Shown: positions 1 to 8,787 of the stretch, piece after piece
Layout: every line of letters starts with the position of its first letter
Position numbering within the stretch: the first letter of the stretch is position 1
From: Porphyromonadaceae bacterium UBA7332
GTDB taxonomy: Bacteria > Bacteroidota > Bacteroidia > Bacteroidales > UBA7332
Direction of reading: 5' to 3'
NCBI GenBank assembly: GCA_002471225.1
Contig: DKPO01000018.1
Coordinates: 1 to 64,000, forward strand
Length of the DNA: 64,000 bases
Program-made: the position numbers and the translations under genes
Notes under the pieces: generated by a model
What the model was told of the DNA's origin: nothing
Databases searched by the model: none
The model's input: only the letters and a program-made list of their open reading frames with translations

Positions 1-983
1 CAATTATTGGACAAATTACGGATGTGTATTTAAGAGATAATCTAATTGTAGTAGTAGATAGCAGAGCAAAATGTGCATTTTCCTTTGACAGAAACGGGGA
101 TTTTATTAATGTGCTTGGTAAAATTGGGGATGGTCCAGAAGAATATCGTCCATTTGATGTAAATTCTATAATTGTTTCTGAAAATAAAATAGGATTTTAT
201 GACTTTATGAAACGAGAGATTAAGTATTTTGACTTCCAGAATAATTATATTAATACAGTTAAGAATTTCCCAATTTCAGCGTTCAAAATATATCCGATAA
301 ATAATGAGATTGTATGTATGACTGAGTTTAGAGTGAATAATAATGGTCTTAATCATATAAATGTAATAAAGGAAAATTCAAAGATTAAATCATATTTACC
401 TTTTGATAGTACAATGTTGGGTATGGGTTGGGGTGTAGAACGGACTGAAATACAGGTCGGTGATAATCTGTATTTTCATGTAGTAACTAAAGATACGATC
501 TTTAAATATAATAAAGAAACAGGAGTTACTCCTTTGTATGCATTAAATATTCAAGGCAATTATGTGCCAGAAGAAATTAAACGAAAAACGGGAAGGGAAG
601 CATTGATTTATAGTATTGATAACGATGCTCTCTTAGGTATTAATTCAATTTCTGTGTTAAATGATTTATTGTTGATAAAATTAGAAGATAAACAACTTGT
701 ATTTGATATGGTTATGAATAAAAATTTAGGCGTATATGAAACTTTTAAAATACAAGATTTAGGTGCATATGCATCAGTTCCTATAAATACGAGAGGTTGC
801 TGTATTCAGGATGGATATTTAATAAAAAGTATGAGTGCTGATGATTGGATTAATATACGAGAATATGCACCTGAAGAATATGATGGTCAGAATTCTTCAT
901 TTAACAAGCAATTATGGGATAGAACAGCAAATATTACTGAGGAAGATAATCCTTTTTTGATTCTATTTAAGATTAAGGACTAA
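1..983 (+). CDS. 6-bladed beta-propeller protein, 5' end outside window
   Basis: The reading frame is open to the left edge (the codons from base 3 read IIGQITDVYLRDN), so the true start and any lipoprotein signal lie upstream; a GTG at 24 is only an internal codon. The visible part looks like the Bacteroidota 6-bladed beta-propeller family (BF3164-like, DUF4934 type). It shows repeated blades such as VDSRAKCAFSFDRNGDFINVLGKIGDGPEEY, a typical 'R-G-x-G-PGEY/GPEEY' blade turn, and ends in LFKIKD. Family members are usually surface lipoproteins of unknown function, sometimes linked to signalling or glycan loci. No partner is visible because the upstream region is cut off. The family call is fairly secure; the function is unknown. 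Confidence 0.75.
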   Translation, partial: IIGQITDVYLRDNLIVVVDSRAKCAFSFDRNGDFINVLGKIGDGPEEYRPFDVNSIIVSENKIGFYDFMKREIKYFDFQNNYINTVKNFPISAFKIYPINNEIVCMTEFRVNNNGLNHINVIKENSKIKSYLPFDSTMLGMGWGVERTEIQVGDNLYFHVVTKDTIFKYNKETGVTPLYALNIQGNYVPEEIKRKTGREALIYSIDNDALLGINSISVLNDLLLIKLEDKQLVFDMVMNKNLGVYETFKIQDLGAYASVPINTRGCCIQDGYLIKSMSADDWINIREYAPEEYDGQNSSFNKQLWDRTANITEEDNPFLILFKIKD

Positions 984-1417
984 GAATATGGTGTGAAAAA
1001 TAGCTATAGTAATAATAATAGGAATTAATGTTCATCGAAGTATTTAGTTGGACTTAAGAAGAATTGAATCGAATTCTCAAGGACAAAACCTTATGAATGA
1101 TACAATTTTTCGTCTTAAATACTATTACCTGTTGAATATAAATCAATACATAGATTGTAATCAGGTTGTATATAATTAGTCGGAGTTACAATTTATATCT
1201 ACAAAAATATAAGAACCATTTTGATCGATATTCATCGGTCAAAATGGTTCTTTTTATTTAGCGAATCTAACCAGCGAAATCTATGTGTTTTCCGAGTCAG
1301 ATATTCTGGATGATTGATTGTGGTTTGGATGATTTTGGATCCAGGGTCTCGTTACCAATAACTAAACCCGTACATGACATTGATGGCTTATTGTGTTTTA
1401 TCTATGAAATAACAAAA
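984..1417. other. Intergenic stretch after the propeller gene
   Basis: This A/T-rich stretch holds the intrinsic terminator at 1211-1257. An open frame at 1283-1483 lacks family resemblance and runs through the neighbouring gene's terminator hairpin, so I do not call it a gene. I see no other feature. Confidence 0.5.
1211..1257 (+). terminator. Bidirectional intrinsic terminator after the propeller gene
   Basis: A 14-bp perfect stem (1211-1224 with 1239-1252) is extended by four more pairs including one G-U, with a short loop around 1229-1234. It is followed on the plus strand by a T-rich run. The only upstream plus-strand gene is the propeller gene, 230 bases away. Confidence 0.75.
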
Positions 1418-1475
1418 ACGGGAACGCCTTTCAGTTGGGCGTTCCCGTTAGTTATTAACAAAATGTTGATAACTT
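1418..1475 (-). terminator. Terminator hairpin of the beta-barrel gene, repeat copy 1
   Basis: An 11-bp perfect stem (1418-1428 with 1438-1448, nine-base loop) is followed on the minus strand by TTTTTG, 45 bases past the stop of the beta-barrel gene. Bases 1451-1475 match 2328-2352 exactly over 25 bases and form an imperfect stem themselves. The hairpin core GGGAACGCC/GGCGTTCCC is shared with the second copy at 2295-2352. Confidence 0.8.
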
Positions 1476-1493
1476 TAGAATGAGGTTATTCTG

Positions 1494-2240
1494 TTAGAAG
1501 AAATATTTTAAACCGCCTCCAAAATAGAATCCTGAGTCTTTGGATTTGAACGATATATTTCTTACTGTATCATCTTTATAACGGTATCGGGCGTCGACCG
1601 TTGTATGGCCAGCCAAACCAAACTGATAACCGCCAAATAGATTAATACCTATTTTTGATCGGAGCATAAAGTCTAAATTCAAACCGGGCGTAAGAGCAAA
1701 GAATCCGAAAGGGCTTTTGAACGTCGCATCCATAATAGGCAAATTATGCTTTTCGATCCATAAATCTGCCATTTCATTATTTATATCAATATGTCCTCGT
1801 TTGTTTGTTCGCTTATTTGTATTGAATGTATAACTCATTCTGATAAATGGTGACATAGAGAAACTGGCGCCACAATCATTCAGAGGAATTGATAAGACCT
1901 CATATTCGAATTGTTGAGCAAGGTAAATATTCTTATTAGATAGTCCTTCGTTATTGGAATACCCTGTCCCGTTATTCGGATTAATATGCAGATCAGTATT
2001 GTAAATAGACAAACCCGCTTCACTTTGTGCTCTGAGTTTATTCCAAACGGGATAGCTGAATGTTAATCCTATATTCGATTGGTTGGTTTTGTATTTATTG
2101 ATAAATCCTCCCGATTGATATACATCTTGATTGAAGTCAGTTTCGTATCCGTATTTGATACCGATTGCTAATTTTTTTTGATTCTGTGCGCATAATGCCG
2201 AAGTAATACATAAAGCTGTTAGAGCAAAATATTTTCTCAT
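1494..2240 (-). CDS. Outer-membrane beta-barrel protein, unknown function
   Basis: The 248-residue product has a signal peptide (residues 1-18, ending around ALCAQ). The rest alternates aromatic and polar strands (GIKYGYETDF, IGLTFSYPVW, GFYFGGGLKYFF) and ends in Phe, the usual last residue of proteins inserted into the outer membrane by BAM. This is the pattern of a small porin-like or OmpW/PorT-like barrel. I do not recognise a named family. It sits 110 bases downstream of the sialidase gene on the same strand, but each has its own terminator, so they are probably separate transcripts or a leaky unit. Role unknown. Confidence 0.65.
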   Translation of the reverse strand: MRKYFALTALCITSALCAQNQKKLAIGIKYGYETDFNQDVYQSGGFINKYKTNQSNIGLTFSYPVWNKLRAQSEAGLSIYNTDLHINPNNGTGYSNNEGLSNKNIYLAQQFEYEVLSIPLNDCGASFSMSPFIRMSYTFNTNKRTNKRGHIDINNEMADLWIEKHNLPIMDATFKSPFGFFALTPGLNLDFMLRSKIGINLFGGYQFGLAGHTTVDARYRYKDDTVRNISFKSKDSGFYFGGGLKYFF

Positions 2241-2294
2241 GAGTTATAGTTTAATTAGTAAGTTAAGATATAGTCCGATTAAATAATAAATAGA

Positions 2295-2352
2295 GTGGGA
2301 ACGCCTTTCAGCAAAGCGTTCCCACGAGTTATTAACAAAATGTTGATAACTT
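2295..2352 (-). terminator. Terminator hairpin of the sialidase gene, repeat copy 2
   Basis: A 10-bp perfect stem (2295-2304 with 2316-2325) lies just past the sialidase stop codon. The adjoining 25 bases 2328-2352 are identical to 1451-1475 and overlap the sialidase stop. The tail on the minus strand is A/T-rich but not a clean T run. Confidence 0.7.
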
Positions 2353-4372
2353 ATTTCTTGGGCTTATATGAGTCTTTACCGTTTGTAAGCCAATCAAGTG
2401 AGAAGCGTACAAATACAAGATCCATTTTTTCAGGACCATCTTCATAATAACATCCGATCGTACCATCAGGCAGTACACATAAAGTCGAATATGCCGAAGC
2501 AGTAGGACAGATGGTTTTCTTAATTGGGAATGTTTTACCTTCGTCGTAACTTAATAGAACAGAAACGTTCGATCTGTTTTTTGCATCGCATAATGAATGC
2601 AGCATACGATTCTTATCATCTCCGTTTTTAGTAGAAGAATAAACCATGATTTCACCATTACAGAAAGGATCGGTCAAGTCTTCATGACGAACCGGTTTAT
2701 CCCAGATAATTTCGCCATTCTCCAATTTACCGTACACAACATCTCTTTTATTGTGTCTACGTACGCTCATAAGAAGTGTGCCGTCATTTAACTGAGTAAT
2801 TTTCGATTCATCACCGATACGTGTTGCCGGTTCTTTCAGATCCATAACCTTCCATGTTTTACCTTCGTCTGCCGATCCGATCGTATAAGCTGATAATCCT
2901 TTACGACCTCGTACACGGGTAGGAATAGCAAATAATACCTGATTGTCCTGTGTACAAAGACCACGTCCTGATGTGATAAAGAAAGCATCCCAGTCTTTAG
3001 TCTCCTGAACATCTGAAGTCGGGCCATAGAAGAAGTGTGTAATCTCTTCCGGTTTTGTCCAGGTTACACCATTGTCATCACTTGTCACCATGAACTGGCG
3101 TTGCGGATTATCATGAGTAGAATCCCATAAACCTTTATAACCGACAAATAAGACGATTAATTTTCCGCTTTGTGTTTTTACGATTGCAGCATCGCCAAAG
3201 CCGTTTTTATCATCGTCGGCACCTGCAATCATTAACGGTTCGCTCCATGTTTTGCCATTATCTGTGCTACGACGAACATATAAGTCGATAGCCTGAGGTA
3301 AATCGCCTGAGTGGAAAGGTCTGCGGTCTGTTACGGATACCAGAGAACCATCATTGGCTGTTTCGATAGCCGGAATACGATAATATTTAGATCCATAATC
3401 TCCCGGGCTGAATAATACGCTTTTAGTCAGGAATACATTAACCGGATTATTATCTTTAAGATTAACGACTAAGTCTCCGTTTTTAGTTTGAATACTACTT
3501 AATGTAACATCCAACTGATCACCTTCTTTTGCTTTATCAGAAACATCGGCAATCATCCAGAAGAAGTTCGAACCTAAAGCAAGCGGAAGTGGCGATTCAA
3601 GATTTACGGTAGCTTTACCATCTTGTATTTTGATTGTACCAAGTTCAACGCCTCCTTGTGTCAGCCCACGGCCTAAGGAAGGAGATGCATAAAGCTTGAT
3701 ATTTTCTAAAGCTTGAAGATTGGTGCAATTGGAGAAGTCGAATGTCAATGATTCCAGAACTTCTTTGTTTTTAAACCCTTTTACCTGTATGTCAAATCCA
3801 AAAAGAGGTAGATTTTTTTCACCTGCCTGTGAAACATGCGTACCGCGGCGGGCATTGGTTATCTGAATGGATTTAGGTTGTTTCATTTCTTTTTTCGAAA
3901 CAGCCTTGAATGTCCATGCACTTGCACTGTTTTCTTTACCCGGATAGTTTGTCAATAAAGATCCACTTTGTTGAGCGTGCAAAGGATAGCTGCCCATCGG
4001 AGTCAGTGCGTATTGATCTGTATTGGCTAATTTTTTTACTAATACAGGAACGGCGTCATTGACCAAACCGTCCTGAACTGATTTTCCCATATACTTTTGC
4101 GATGCATAGTTTTTCATAGCAAAAGTACTGTCCGTGATGGTTTCGAAGCACCAAAGATTTGTCGGATCCATTACGGGTTGTTCATATTTTAACTGGTCGC
4201 CGTTCAACATAATGATTTTGCCTTTGCAATAATCATTGCTCGCTGCGGAAACAACCTGATACCAATACTGTTTTTTTTCAGTACTTGGTTTAAATGGCAT
4301 TTGTGCAGAAAGTGCAAATGCATTTGCAAGTAGAAGAGACCCACTAAAAAGAATCGAAGTGTGTTTTTTCAT
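2351..4372 (-). CDS. nanH: Exo-alpha-sialidase (GH33) with N-terminal lectin-like domain
   Basis: This secreted neuraminidase would release terminal sialic acid from host glycans. Residues 1-23 are a signal peptide (ends ALSAQ). Residues ~33-160 look like a beta-trefoil, ricin-type module (WYQVV, NYASQKYMGK, ASAWTF). Residues ~165-315 resemble the BNR-associated N-terminal domain. The catalytic propeller follows from ~320. It starts with YRIPAIETANDGSLVSVTDRR (the YRIP motif supplies the first arginine) and has Asp boxes STDNGKTW, SDDNGVTW, SADEGKTW and SYDEGKTF. At 673 residues it is longer than Bacteroides sialidases of about 540, because of the extra N-terminal module. No sialic-acid catabolism genes (nanA, nanE, nanM) are nearby. 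The enzyme family is secure; substrate linkage is not predictable. Confidence 0.92.
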   Translation of the reverse strand: MKKHTSILFSGSLLLANAFALSAQMPFKPSTEKKQYWYQVVSAASNDYCKGKIIMLNGDQLKYEQPVMDPTNLWCFETITDSTFAMKNYASQKYMGKSVQDGLVNDAVPVLVKKLANTDQYALTPMGSYPLHAQQSGSLLTNYPGKENSASAWTFKAVSKKEMKQPKSIQITNARRGTHVSQAGEKNLPLFGFDIQVKGFKNKEVLESLTFDFSNCTNLQALENIKLYASPSLGRGLTQGGVELGTIKIQDGKATVNLESPLPLALGSNFFWMIADVSDKAKEGDQLDVTLSSIQTKNGDLVVNLKDNNPVNVFLTKSVLFSPGDYGSKYYRIPAIETANDGSLVSVTDRRPFHSGDLPQAIDLYVRRSTDNGKTWSEPLMIAGADDDKNGFGDAAIVKTQSGKLIVLFVGYKGLWDSTHDNPQRQFMVTSDDNGVTWTKPEEITHFFYGPTSDVQETKDWDAFFITSGRGLCTQDNQVLFAIPTRVRGRKGLSAYTIGSADEGKTWKVMDLKEPATRIGDESKITQLNDGTLLMSVRRHNKRDVVYGKLENGEIIWDKPVRHEDLTDPFCNGEIMVYSSTKNGDDKNRMLHSLCDAKNRSNVSVLLSYDEGKTFPIKKTICPTASAYSTLCVLPDGTIGCYYEDGPEKMDLVFVRFSLDWLTNGKDSYKPKK

Positions 4373-4566
4373 ATATCTGTTTTTTATAAGAGTTCTTGTT
4401 ATGTTTAGAGCATAACTTCATTGGAAAGATCAGGAGATCTTCATCGTTATAAATTTATTAGTAATATTCAGAGCACTAAGATAGTACCTTATTTTCAAAA
4501 TAGAGAATAGAAATATAAACAATTGCTAATTTGTAAATCCCTTTGTTTGGTTTTCAATATAGAAAC

Positions 4567-5889
4567 TTAGAATATCAGTGAAAATAAGGTTGTATCCTGA
4601 TTAGAGTGACTCAATTGAAGATTTCCTCCATGATTTCGCATAATTTGTTTTGAGATGCTTAGCCCAATACCCGAACCTCCTTCTTTGGTTGTAAAGAAGG
4701 GAACGAATATTTGCTCCTGGACCTCTCCCGAAATAGGTTCTCCATTATTTTCGATTCCGATGATCCATCTTTTTTTACCTGCATGATAATGTCCGGAGAG
4801 TTTGATCCGTCCGTTGGTTTTATTTTTTACGGCATCCGAAGCATTACGCAAAAGATTAATGATGGCTTGTACGATTTGTCCGCGATCGGCATACAGTGGG
4901 GTGTTTATATTGTCAGTATCCACATATATCTTTACATGCTCACTCACTTCACTGAGTATCATCCTGCGGCATTGGATTAAAAGTTCCTCAACTTGTATTT
5001 CTTCTTTTTTAGGGGGCGGGATGCGGGCAAAGCGGCGATAATGCTCTACGAAATTCATCAGGTTTCCCGATGTTGAATGGATTATATCCAGCCCTTTATG
5101 TAACTCATGCTTATTCATGTCTTTTTCATTCATCAGAAACTCACTGACAGAGCGTATCGGAGCAATGCTATTCATGATTTCGTGAGTCAGTACACGAGTC
5201 AGACGTATCCATGATTCCAATTCCTTTTCTTCAAGTTCATTACTGATATCATTCAGAGTCAGCATACATAGTTCGGTGTTTCCTTTGGTAAAGCAGGATA
5301 ATCGGAAGGCAAGTGTACAGCATCCTTTTTGTGTATGTAACGTAAAAGGTTTATTGTCGTTATTCCGAAGTTCGTGGACGAAGTGAAACAAGTTTGGATC
5401 AATTCGTTTGAATTGGCTGGTATGTGTCAGAACATTACAATCCAGAAGCTCAAGTGCCGCATGGTTGGATTGACGAATAAATCCGCTTGGATCGAAAATG
5501 ATAAACCCGGTTTTACTTTTATCCAGAATCAGCTCATAATATTTCTCTTGTGCCGCGATTTCCATTTTTGTTTGTAAAAGAATCTCTTTCACCCGGTTCA
5601 GAGTCTGGTGGGTGAAGCGTTCACGCTTGCTTCCTCTGTCTTCGGCAAAACGAAAAGAGTAGTCATTGTTCTCTACGGCATTTAGCAGAAAAGTAATCTT
5701 GTTGAGATACAAACGGAAACAATGAAAGACCTTGAATACCGATACAAGAATCAGACAGCTGAATAAGCCAATCCATACAACCGTATTTTCTGATTCAGAA
5801 TTGCCAAAAAGAAAATAAGAAATGGCTCCACTGGATAGTCCTATCAGGAAGAGATAAATAATCAATCGGGTACGAATGGATTGTATCAT
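4567..5889 (-). CDS. NtrB-like sensor histidine kinase
   Basis: This inner-membrane kinase has two N-terminal membrane helices (~8-28 and ~36-58) with almost no periplasmic loop, then a HAMP-like linker. A PAS-type domain follows (~115-215), then a HisKA box with the phospho-acceptor in LTHEIMNSIAPI (His236). The ATPase domain has an N box (INLLRNASDA) and a G box (GGSGIGLSISKQI). It lies three bases downstream of the sigma-54 response regulator gene, so the two are cotranscribed and almost certainly form a pair. The short extracytoplasmic part suggests it senses an intramembrane or cytoplasmic cue. It probably controls the divergent exporter operon; that target is inferred from the operator layout. 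Confidence 0.9.
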   Translation of the reverse strand: MIQSIRTRLIIYLFLIGLSSGAISYFLFGNSESENTVVWIGLFSCLILVSVFKVFHCFRLYLNKITFLLNAVENNDYSFRFAEDRGSKRERFTHQTLNRVKEILLQTKMEIAAQEKYYELILDKSKTGFIIFDPSGFIRQSNHAALELLDCNVLTHTSQFKRIDPNLFHFVHELRNNDNKPFTLHTQKGCCTLAFRLSCFTKGNTELCMLTLNDISNELEEKELESWIRLTRVLTHEIMNSIAPIRSVSEFLMNEKDMNKHELHKGLDIIHSTSGNLMNFVEHYRRFARIPPPKKEEIQVEELLIQCRRMILSEVSEHVKIYVDTDNINTPLYADRGQIVQAIINLLRNASDAVKNKTNGRIKLSGHYHAGKKRWIIGIENNGEPISGEVQEQIFVPFFTTKEGGSGIGLSISKQIMRNHGGNLQLSHSNQDTTLFSLIF

Positions 5890-5892
5890 AAA

Positions 5893-7218
5893 TCAAAGAT
5901 TGTATTTCTTCATTTTGTTATAAAGTGTTTGGCGGCTGATACCTAATTGAGCTGCGACTGCTGAAAGATTTCCCTCACAATTATGGATACTGCAATCAAT
6001 CATTTGCTTTTCCATATCTTCAAGTGTCGTTGCCTGATGAGGTGAAGCCGATGTCTGATTTTGTTGTTGCGGAAAAGAGAATATTGTATCTGTAATTTCG
6101 GAACTGTTACTCATAATTACAGCTTTTTCTATCATGTGCTCCAGCTCTCGAATATTGCCCGGCCAGGAATAAGAGCGAAGTTTGGCTAATGCTTTGTCTG
6201 ATAAAGACATTTTAGAAAGCGAATATTTATCTGTAAACTTATTGATAAAAAGTTGCGCCAGCTCGCCCATATCTTCACTACGTTCGCGAAGGGGAGGAAT
6301 GTGCAGATGAATCGTATTGATCCTGTAGTATAAGTCTTCGCGGAAACAACCTTCCTGAACTAACTGAGTCAGGTCGGCATTCGTAGCGCAAACCAGGCGA
6401 ATATCAATATTTACGGGTTTCACACTACCTACGGGTGTAACTTGTCTGTTTTGAATACATGAAAGCAATTTCACTTGTTGGGGTATCGGCATATTACCGA
6501 TCTCATCCATAAATAAAGTACCCGTATGAGCGGACTCCAGTTTTCCTTTCCGATCCGCTTTTGCATCCGTAAAGGCTCCTTTGATGTAACCGAATAACTC
6601 ACTTTCGAATAGCGTGTCAGGGATAGCACCCATATCTACAGCGATCATAGGAGAAGTGTGTCTTTTTGATAAACGATGTATCTCTCTTGCGAGCATTTCC
6701 TTCCCAGTTCCGTTTTCTCCTGTGATAAGAATATTGGCATCGGTTAGAGCTACTTTTTCGACAAACTGTCTTAGAGTTTTCATTGATTCAGATTCTCCCC
6801 AAAACATCGGGGTTTTATTCTGCTTCGGTATTTTGCTGCTTTTCGGTTTATTGGAAGATGCCTTTAACAAACAATTTACAAGCTTTTCGTTATCCCAGGG
6901 TTTGGTAATAAAGTCAACCGCTCCGCACTTCATGCCCTCTACAGCTAAATCAATATCTGCATAAGCTGTGAATAAAACTACCGGTAATTCCGGATATTGC
7001 TCTTTGATCCGTTTTAACCAGTAAAGCCCCTCATTCCCGTTATTGATTCCCGCTTTGAAATTCATATCGAGTAAGACTACATCATATTGATTTTTCCCCA
7101 TATGCGCAAGAGCTTGCGATGGGTGTGTGATCGCATGTATGTTGTCATAATGATTGCGTAGCAGAATTTCTAAAGTTTGCAAGATAGAACGATTATCATC
7201 TATAATAAGTATGGACAT
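5893..7218 (-). CDS. Sigma-54-dependent response regulator (NtrC family)
   Basis: The 441-residue protein has a receiver domain at 1-120 (Asp51 phosphorylation site, Lys106). An AAA+ domain occupies ~138-370, with Walker A GENGTGKE at 167-174 and Walker B LFMDEIG around Asp238-Glu239. A Fis-type helix-turn-helix sits at the C terminus (LSAVAAQLGISRQTLYNKMKKY). The sigma-54 contact loop at 214-219 reads GAFTDA in place of the canonical GAFTGA. The gene precedes its kinase gene by three bases and diverges from the exporter operon, whose promoter is of the sigma-54 type. It is therefore predicted to bind the paired palindromes at 7311-7348 and activate that operon. Confidence 0.93.
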   Translation of the reverse strand: MSILIIDDNRSILQTLEILLRNHYDNIHAITHPSQALAHMGKNQYDVVLLDMNFKAGINNGNEGLYWLKRIKEQYPELPVVLFTAYADIDLAVEGMKCGAVDFITKPWDNEKLVNCLLKASSNKPKSSKIPKQNKTPMFWGESESMKTLRQFVEKVALTDANILITGENGTGKEMLAREIHRLSKRHTSPMIAVDMGAIPDTLFESELFGYIKGAFTDAKADRKGKLESAHTGTLFMDEIGNMPIPQQVKLLSCIQNRQVTPVGSVKPVNIDIRLVCATNADLTQLVQEGCFREDLYYRINTIHLHIPPLRERSEDMGELAQLFINKFTDKYSLSKMSLSDKALAKLRSYSWPGNIRELEHMIEKAVIMSNSSEITDTIFSFPQQQNQTSASPHQATTLEDMEKQMIDCSIHNCEGNLSAVAAQLGISRQTLYNKMKKYNL

Positions 7219-7310
7219 AACGGGTTTATGTTTATTCAGGTTATTCGATGGTGTAAAGATAATCGAAAAGAGAGATCTGTTTAATAATCAAAATAAAAAT
7301 TATTTTCTAT

Positions 7311-7348
7311 TGTCCAAACATTAGACACCTTTGTCCAATTATTAGACA
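7311..7348 (+). promoter_or_regulatory. Paired palindromic activator sites (predicted UAS)
   Basis: Two 17-bp sites, 7311-7327 and 7332-7348, share the form TGTCCAA-N3-TTAGACA (half sites TGTC and GACA). They differ only in the central three bases. Their centres are 21 bp apart, two helical turns, and lie about 90 and 111 bp upstream of the predicted start of transcription, the usual placement for enhancer sites of NtrC-family activators. The binding protein is inferred to be the divergently encoded regulator. Confidence 0.8.
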
Positions 7349-7402
7349 CTTGCTCCGAGATGATATTTTTGTAATTTATTGTTTTATAACGATTTGATTG
7401 TT

Positions 7403-7420
7403 TTGGCATACTTTCTGCAA
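7403..7420 (+). promoter_or_regulatory. Sigma-54 (-24/-12) promoter of the exporter operon
   Basis: TTGGCATACTTTCTGCAA matches the sigma-54 consensus TGGCAc-N5-TTGCa. It has GG at 7405-7406 and GC at 7417-7418 with exactly ten bases between. The predicted start is near 7430, 14 bases before the ATG of the TolC-family gene. Confidence 0.85.
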
Positions 7421-7443
7421 AAGATAAAGTAAAATAGAAGACA

Positions 7444-8781
7444 ATGAAATACTATAAGCAAATACTCTTAATTCTTTTTGCACTTTGTGCAGCTTCTCTA
7501 CTGTATGCTCAAGATACATACCGGAGTCTGGATGAATGTATGGAATACGCTATAGCGAACAGTTCTCGTGTACGGATAAGAGAATGGAATATCCGAAATC
7601 AGCGTGAAGACCTAAAAGCTGCAAAAGGTTCCTTTCTTCCGTCGGTTAATGGTAGTGTGGGTGCAAATGCAAACTTCGGACGAAGTATTGATCCCGAAAC
7701 AAATACTTACTCCAACACTTCAAACTTTTCAAACGGATATGATATTTCCGGATCCATTCCCCTGTTCCAGTCGGGGGCTTTACTCAGCAATTTGAAATTG
7801 AATAAATTAATTGTATCAATGGGATTGCAGGAAAAAGCGAAAACTGAATTTGAGACGGCTGTAACAACAATGCAGGCTTATGCTGATGCGAGTTATTATG
7901 ACGCTTCCCTCAAATTGGCCGAAGACAAATTACTTCAGAGTAATCATTTATTGCAGAAAACCATTCGGATGGAGGAGCTGGGAATAAAAAGTGCAGCTGA
8001 CGTAGCGCAAGTAAGTTCAGAAGTGGCAGCAGATGAATATAATGTGATAAAACAGCAAAATCTTTATGAACAGGCGATATTTAGTCTGAAAGAAGTGATG
8101 AATTATCCCTTAACGGACCCACTGCTTATAAAAACTCAGACTGTAGATTCGATTGAGTATGCAGCAGTAGATCCGGAAAGTTTATATGAACGGGCCAGAA
8201 ACTGGACCCCACAGACGCAGATCTATGCGCTTCGTCTAAAACAAGCAGAGCGACAGATTGTAATAAGCCGTTCAAAATTGCTGCCGTCGCTCTATCTTAA
8301 CGGCGGTATCAATACAAGATACTTCGAGAATCTGAAAAGTGAAACCTCCGTTGCTTCATTCGGATCTCAACTGAAGAATAATCTGGGTGAATGGGTCGGT
8401 ATTACATTAAATATACCACTGTTTAACGGTTTGTCTCGAAGCTCAACTTTAAATAAAGCCAAAAATCAGCACAGGATAGCACGGGAAGAATTTGAAGAGT
8501 CGGAGCGTGCGCTACGTATTGAAATAGATAAACTGATTCACGATTGTGAAGGGCTTAGAAAAGAACTGATGCAAATTCAGAAAAAGATTAAAGCCGATGA
8601 GCTTGCTTATGAAGTGACCGTAAAGAAATACGAAAAAGGTCTGTTGAGCATTTACGATTTGCAGGTCAGTGCCAATAATCTGCTCCAATCCCGAATAAAC
8701 AAGCTCCAAACGGAACTTAACTTTATGATGAAAAAGCGTATTGCTAACTATTATGACGGTAAACCATTAATTAGAAAATAA
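7444..8781 (+). CDS. TolC-family outer-membrane efflux protein
   Basis: The 445-residue product has a signal peptide (residues 1-22, ending LLYAQ), followed by two repeats rich in long helices typical of outer-membrane efflux (OEP) proteins. Conserved features include the N-terminal SLDECMEYAIANS start of the first coiled-coil hairpin and a C-terminal KYEKGLLSIYDLQVSANNLLQ segment. It would form the trimeric outer-membrane channel of the exporter encoded by this operon. It is the first gene after the sigma-54 promoter, and the next gene starts six bases after its stop. The exported substrate cannot be told from sequence. Confidence 0.92.
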   Translation: MKYYKQILLILFALCAASLLYAQDTYRSLDECMEYAIANSSRVRIREWNIRNQREDLKAAKGSFLPSVNGSVGANANFGRSIDPETNTYSNTSNFSNGYDISGSIPLFQSGALLSNLKLNKLIVSMGLQEKAKTEFETAVTTMQAYADASYYDASLKLAEDKLLQSNHLLQKTIRMEELGIKSAADVAQVSSEVAADEYNVIKQQNLYEQAIFSLKEVMNYPLTDPLLIKTQTVDSIEYAAVDPESLYERARNWTPQTQIYALRLKQAERQIVISRSKLLPSLYLNGGINTRYFENLKSETSVASFGSQLKNNLGEWVGITLNIPLFNGLSRSSTLNKAKNQHRIAREEFEESERALRIEIDKLIHDCEGLRKELMQIQKKIKADELAYEVTVKKYEKGLLSIYDLQVSANNLLQSRINKLQTELNFMMKKRIANYYDGKPLIRK

Positions 8782-8787
8782 TAAATC

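Noticed and set aside
1283..1483. Plus-strand 66-codon open frame
   Set aside because: It runs through the terminator hairpin of the opposite-strand gene, has no family resemblance and no clear ribosome site.
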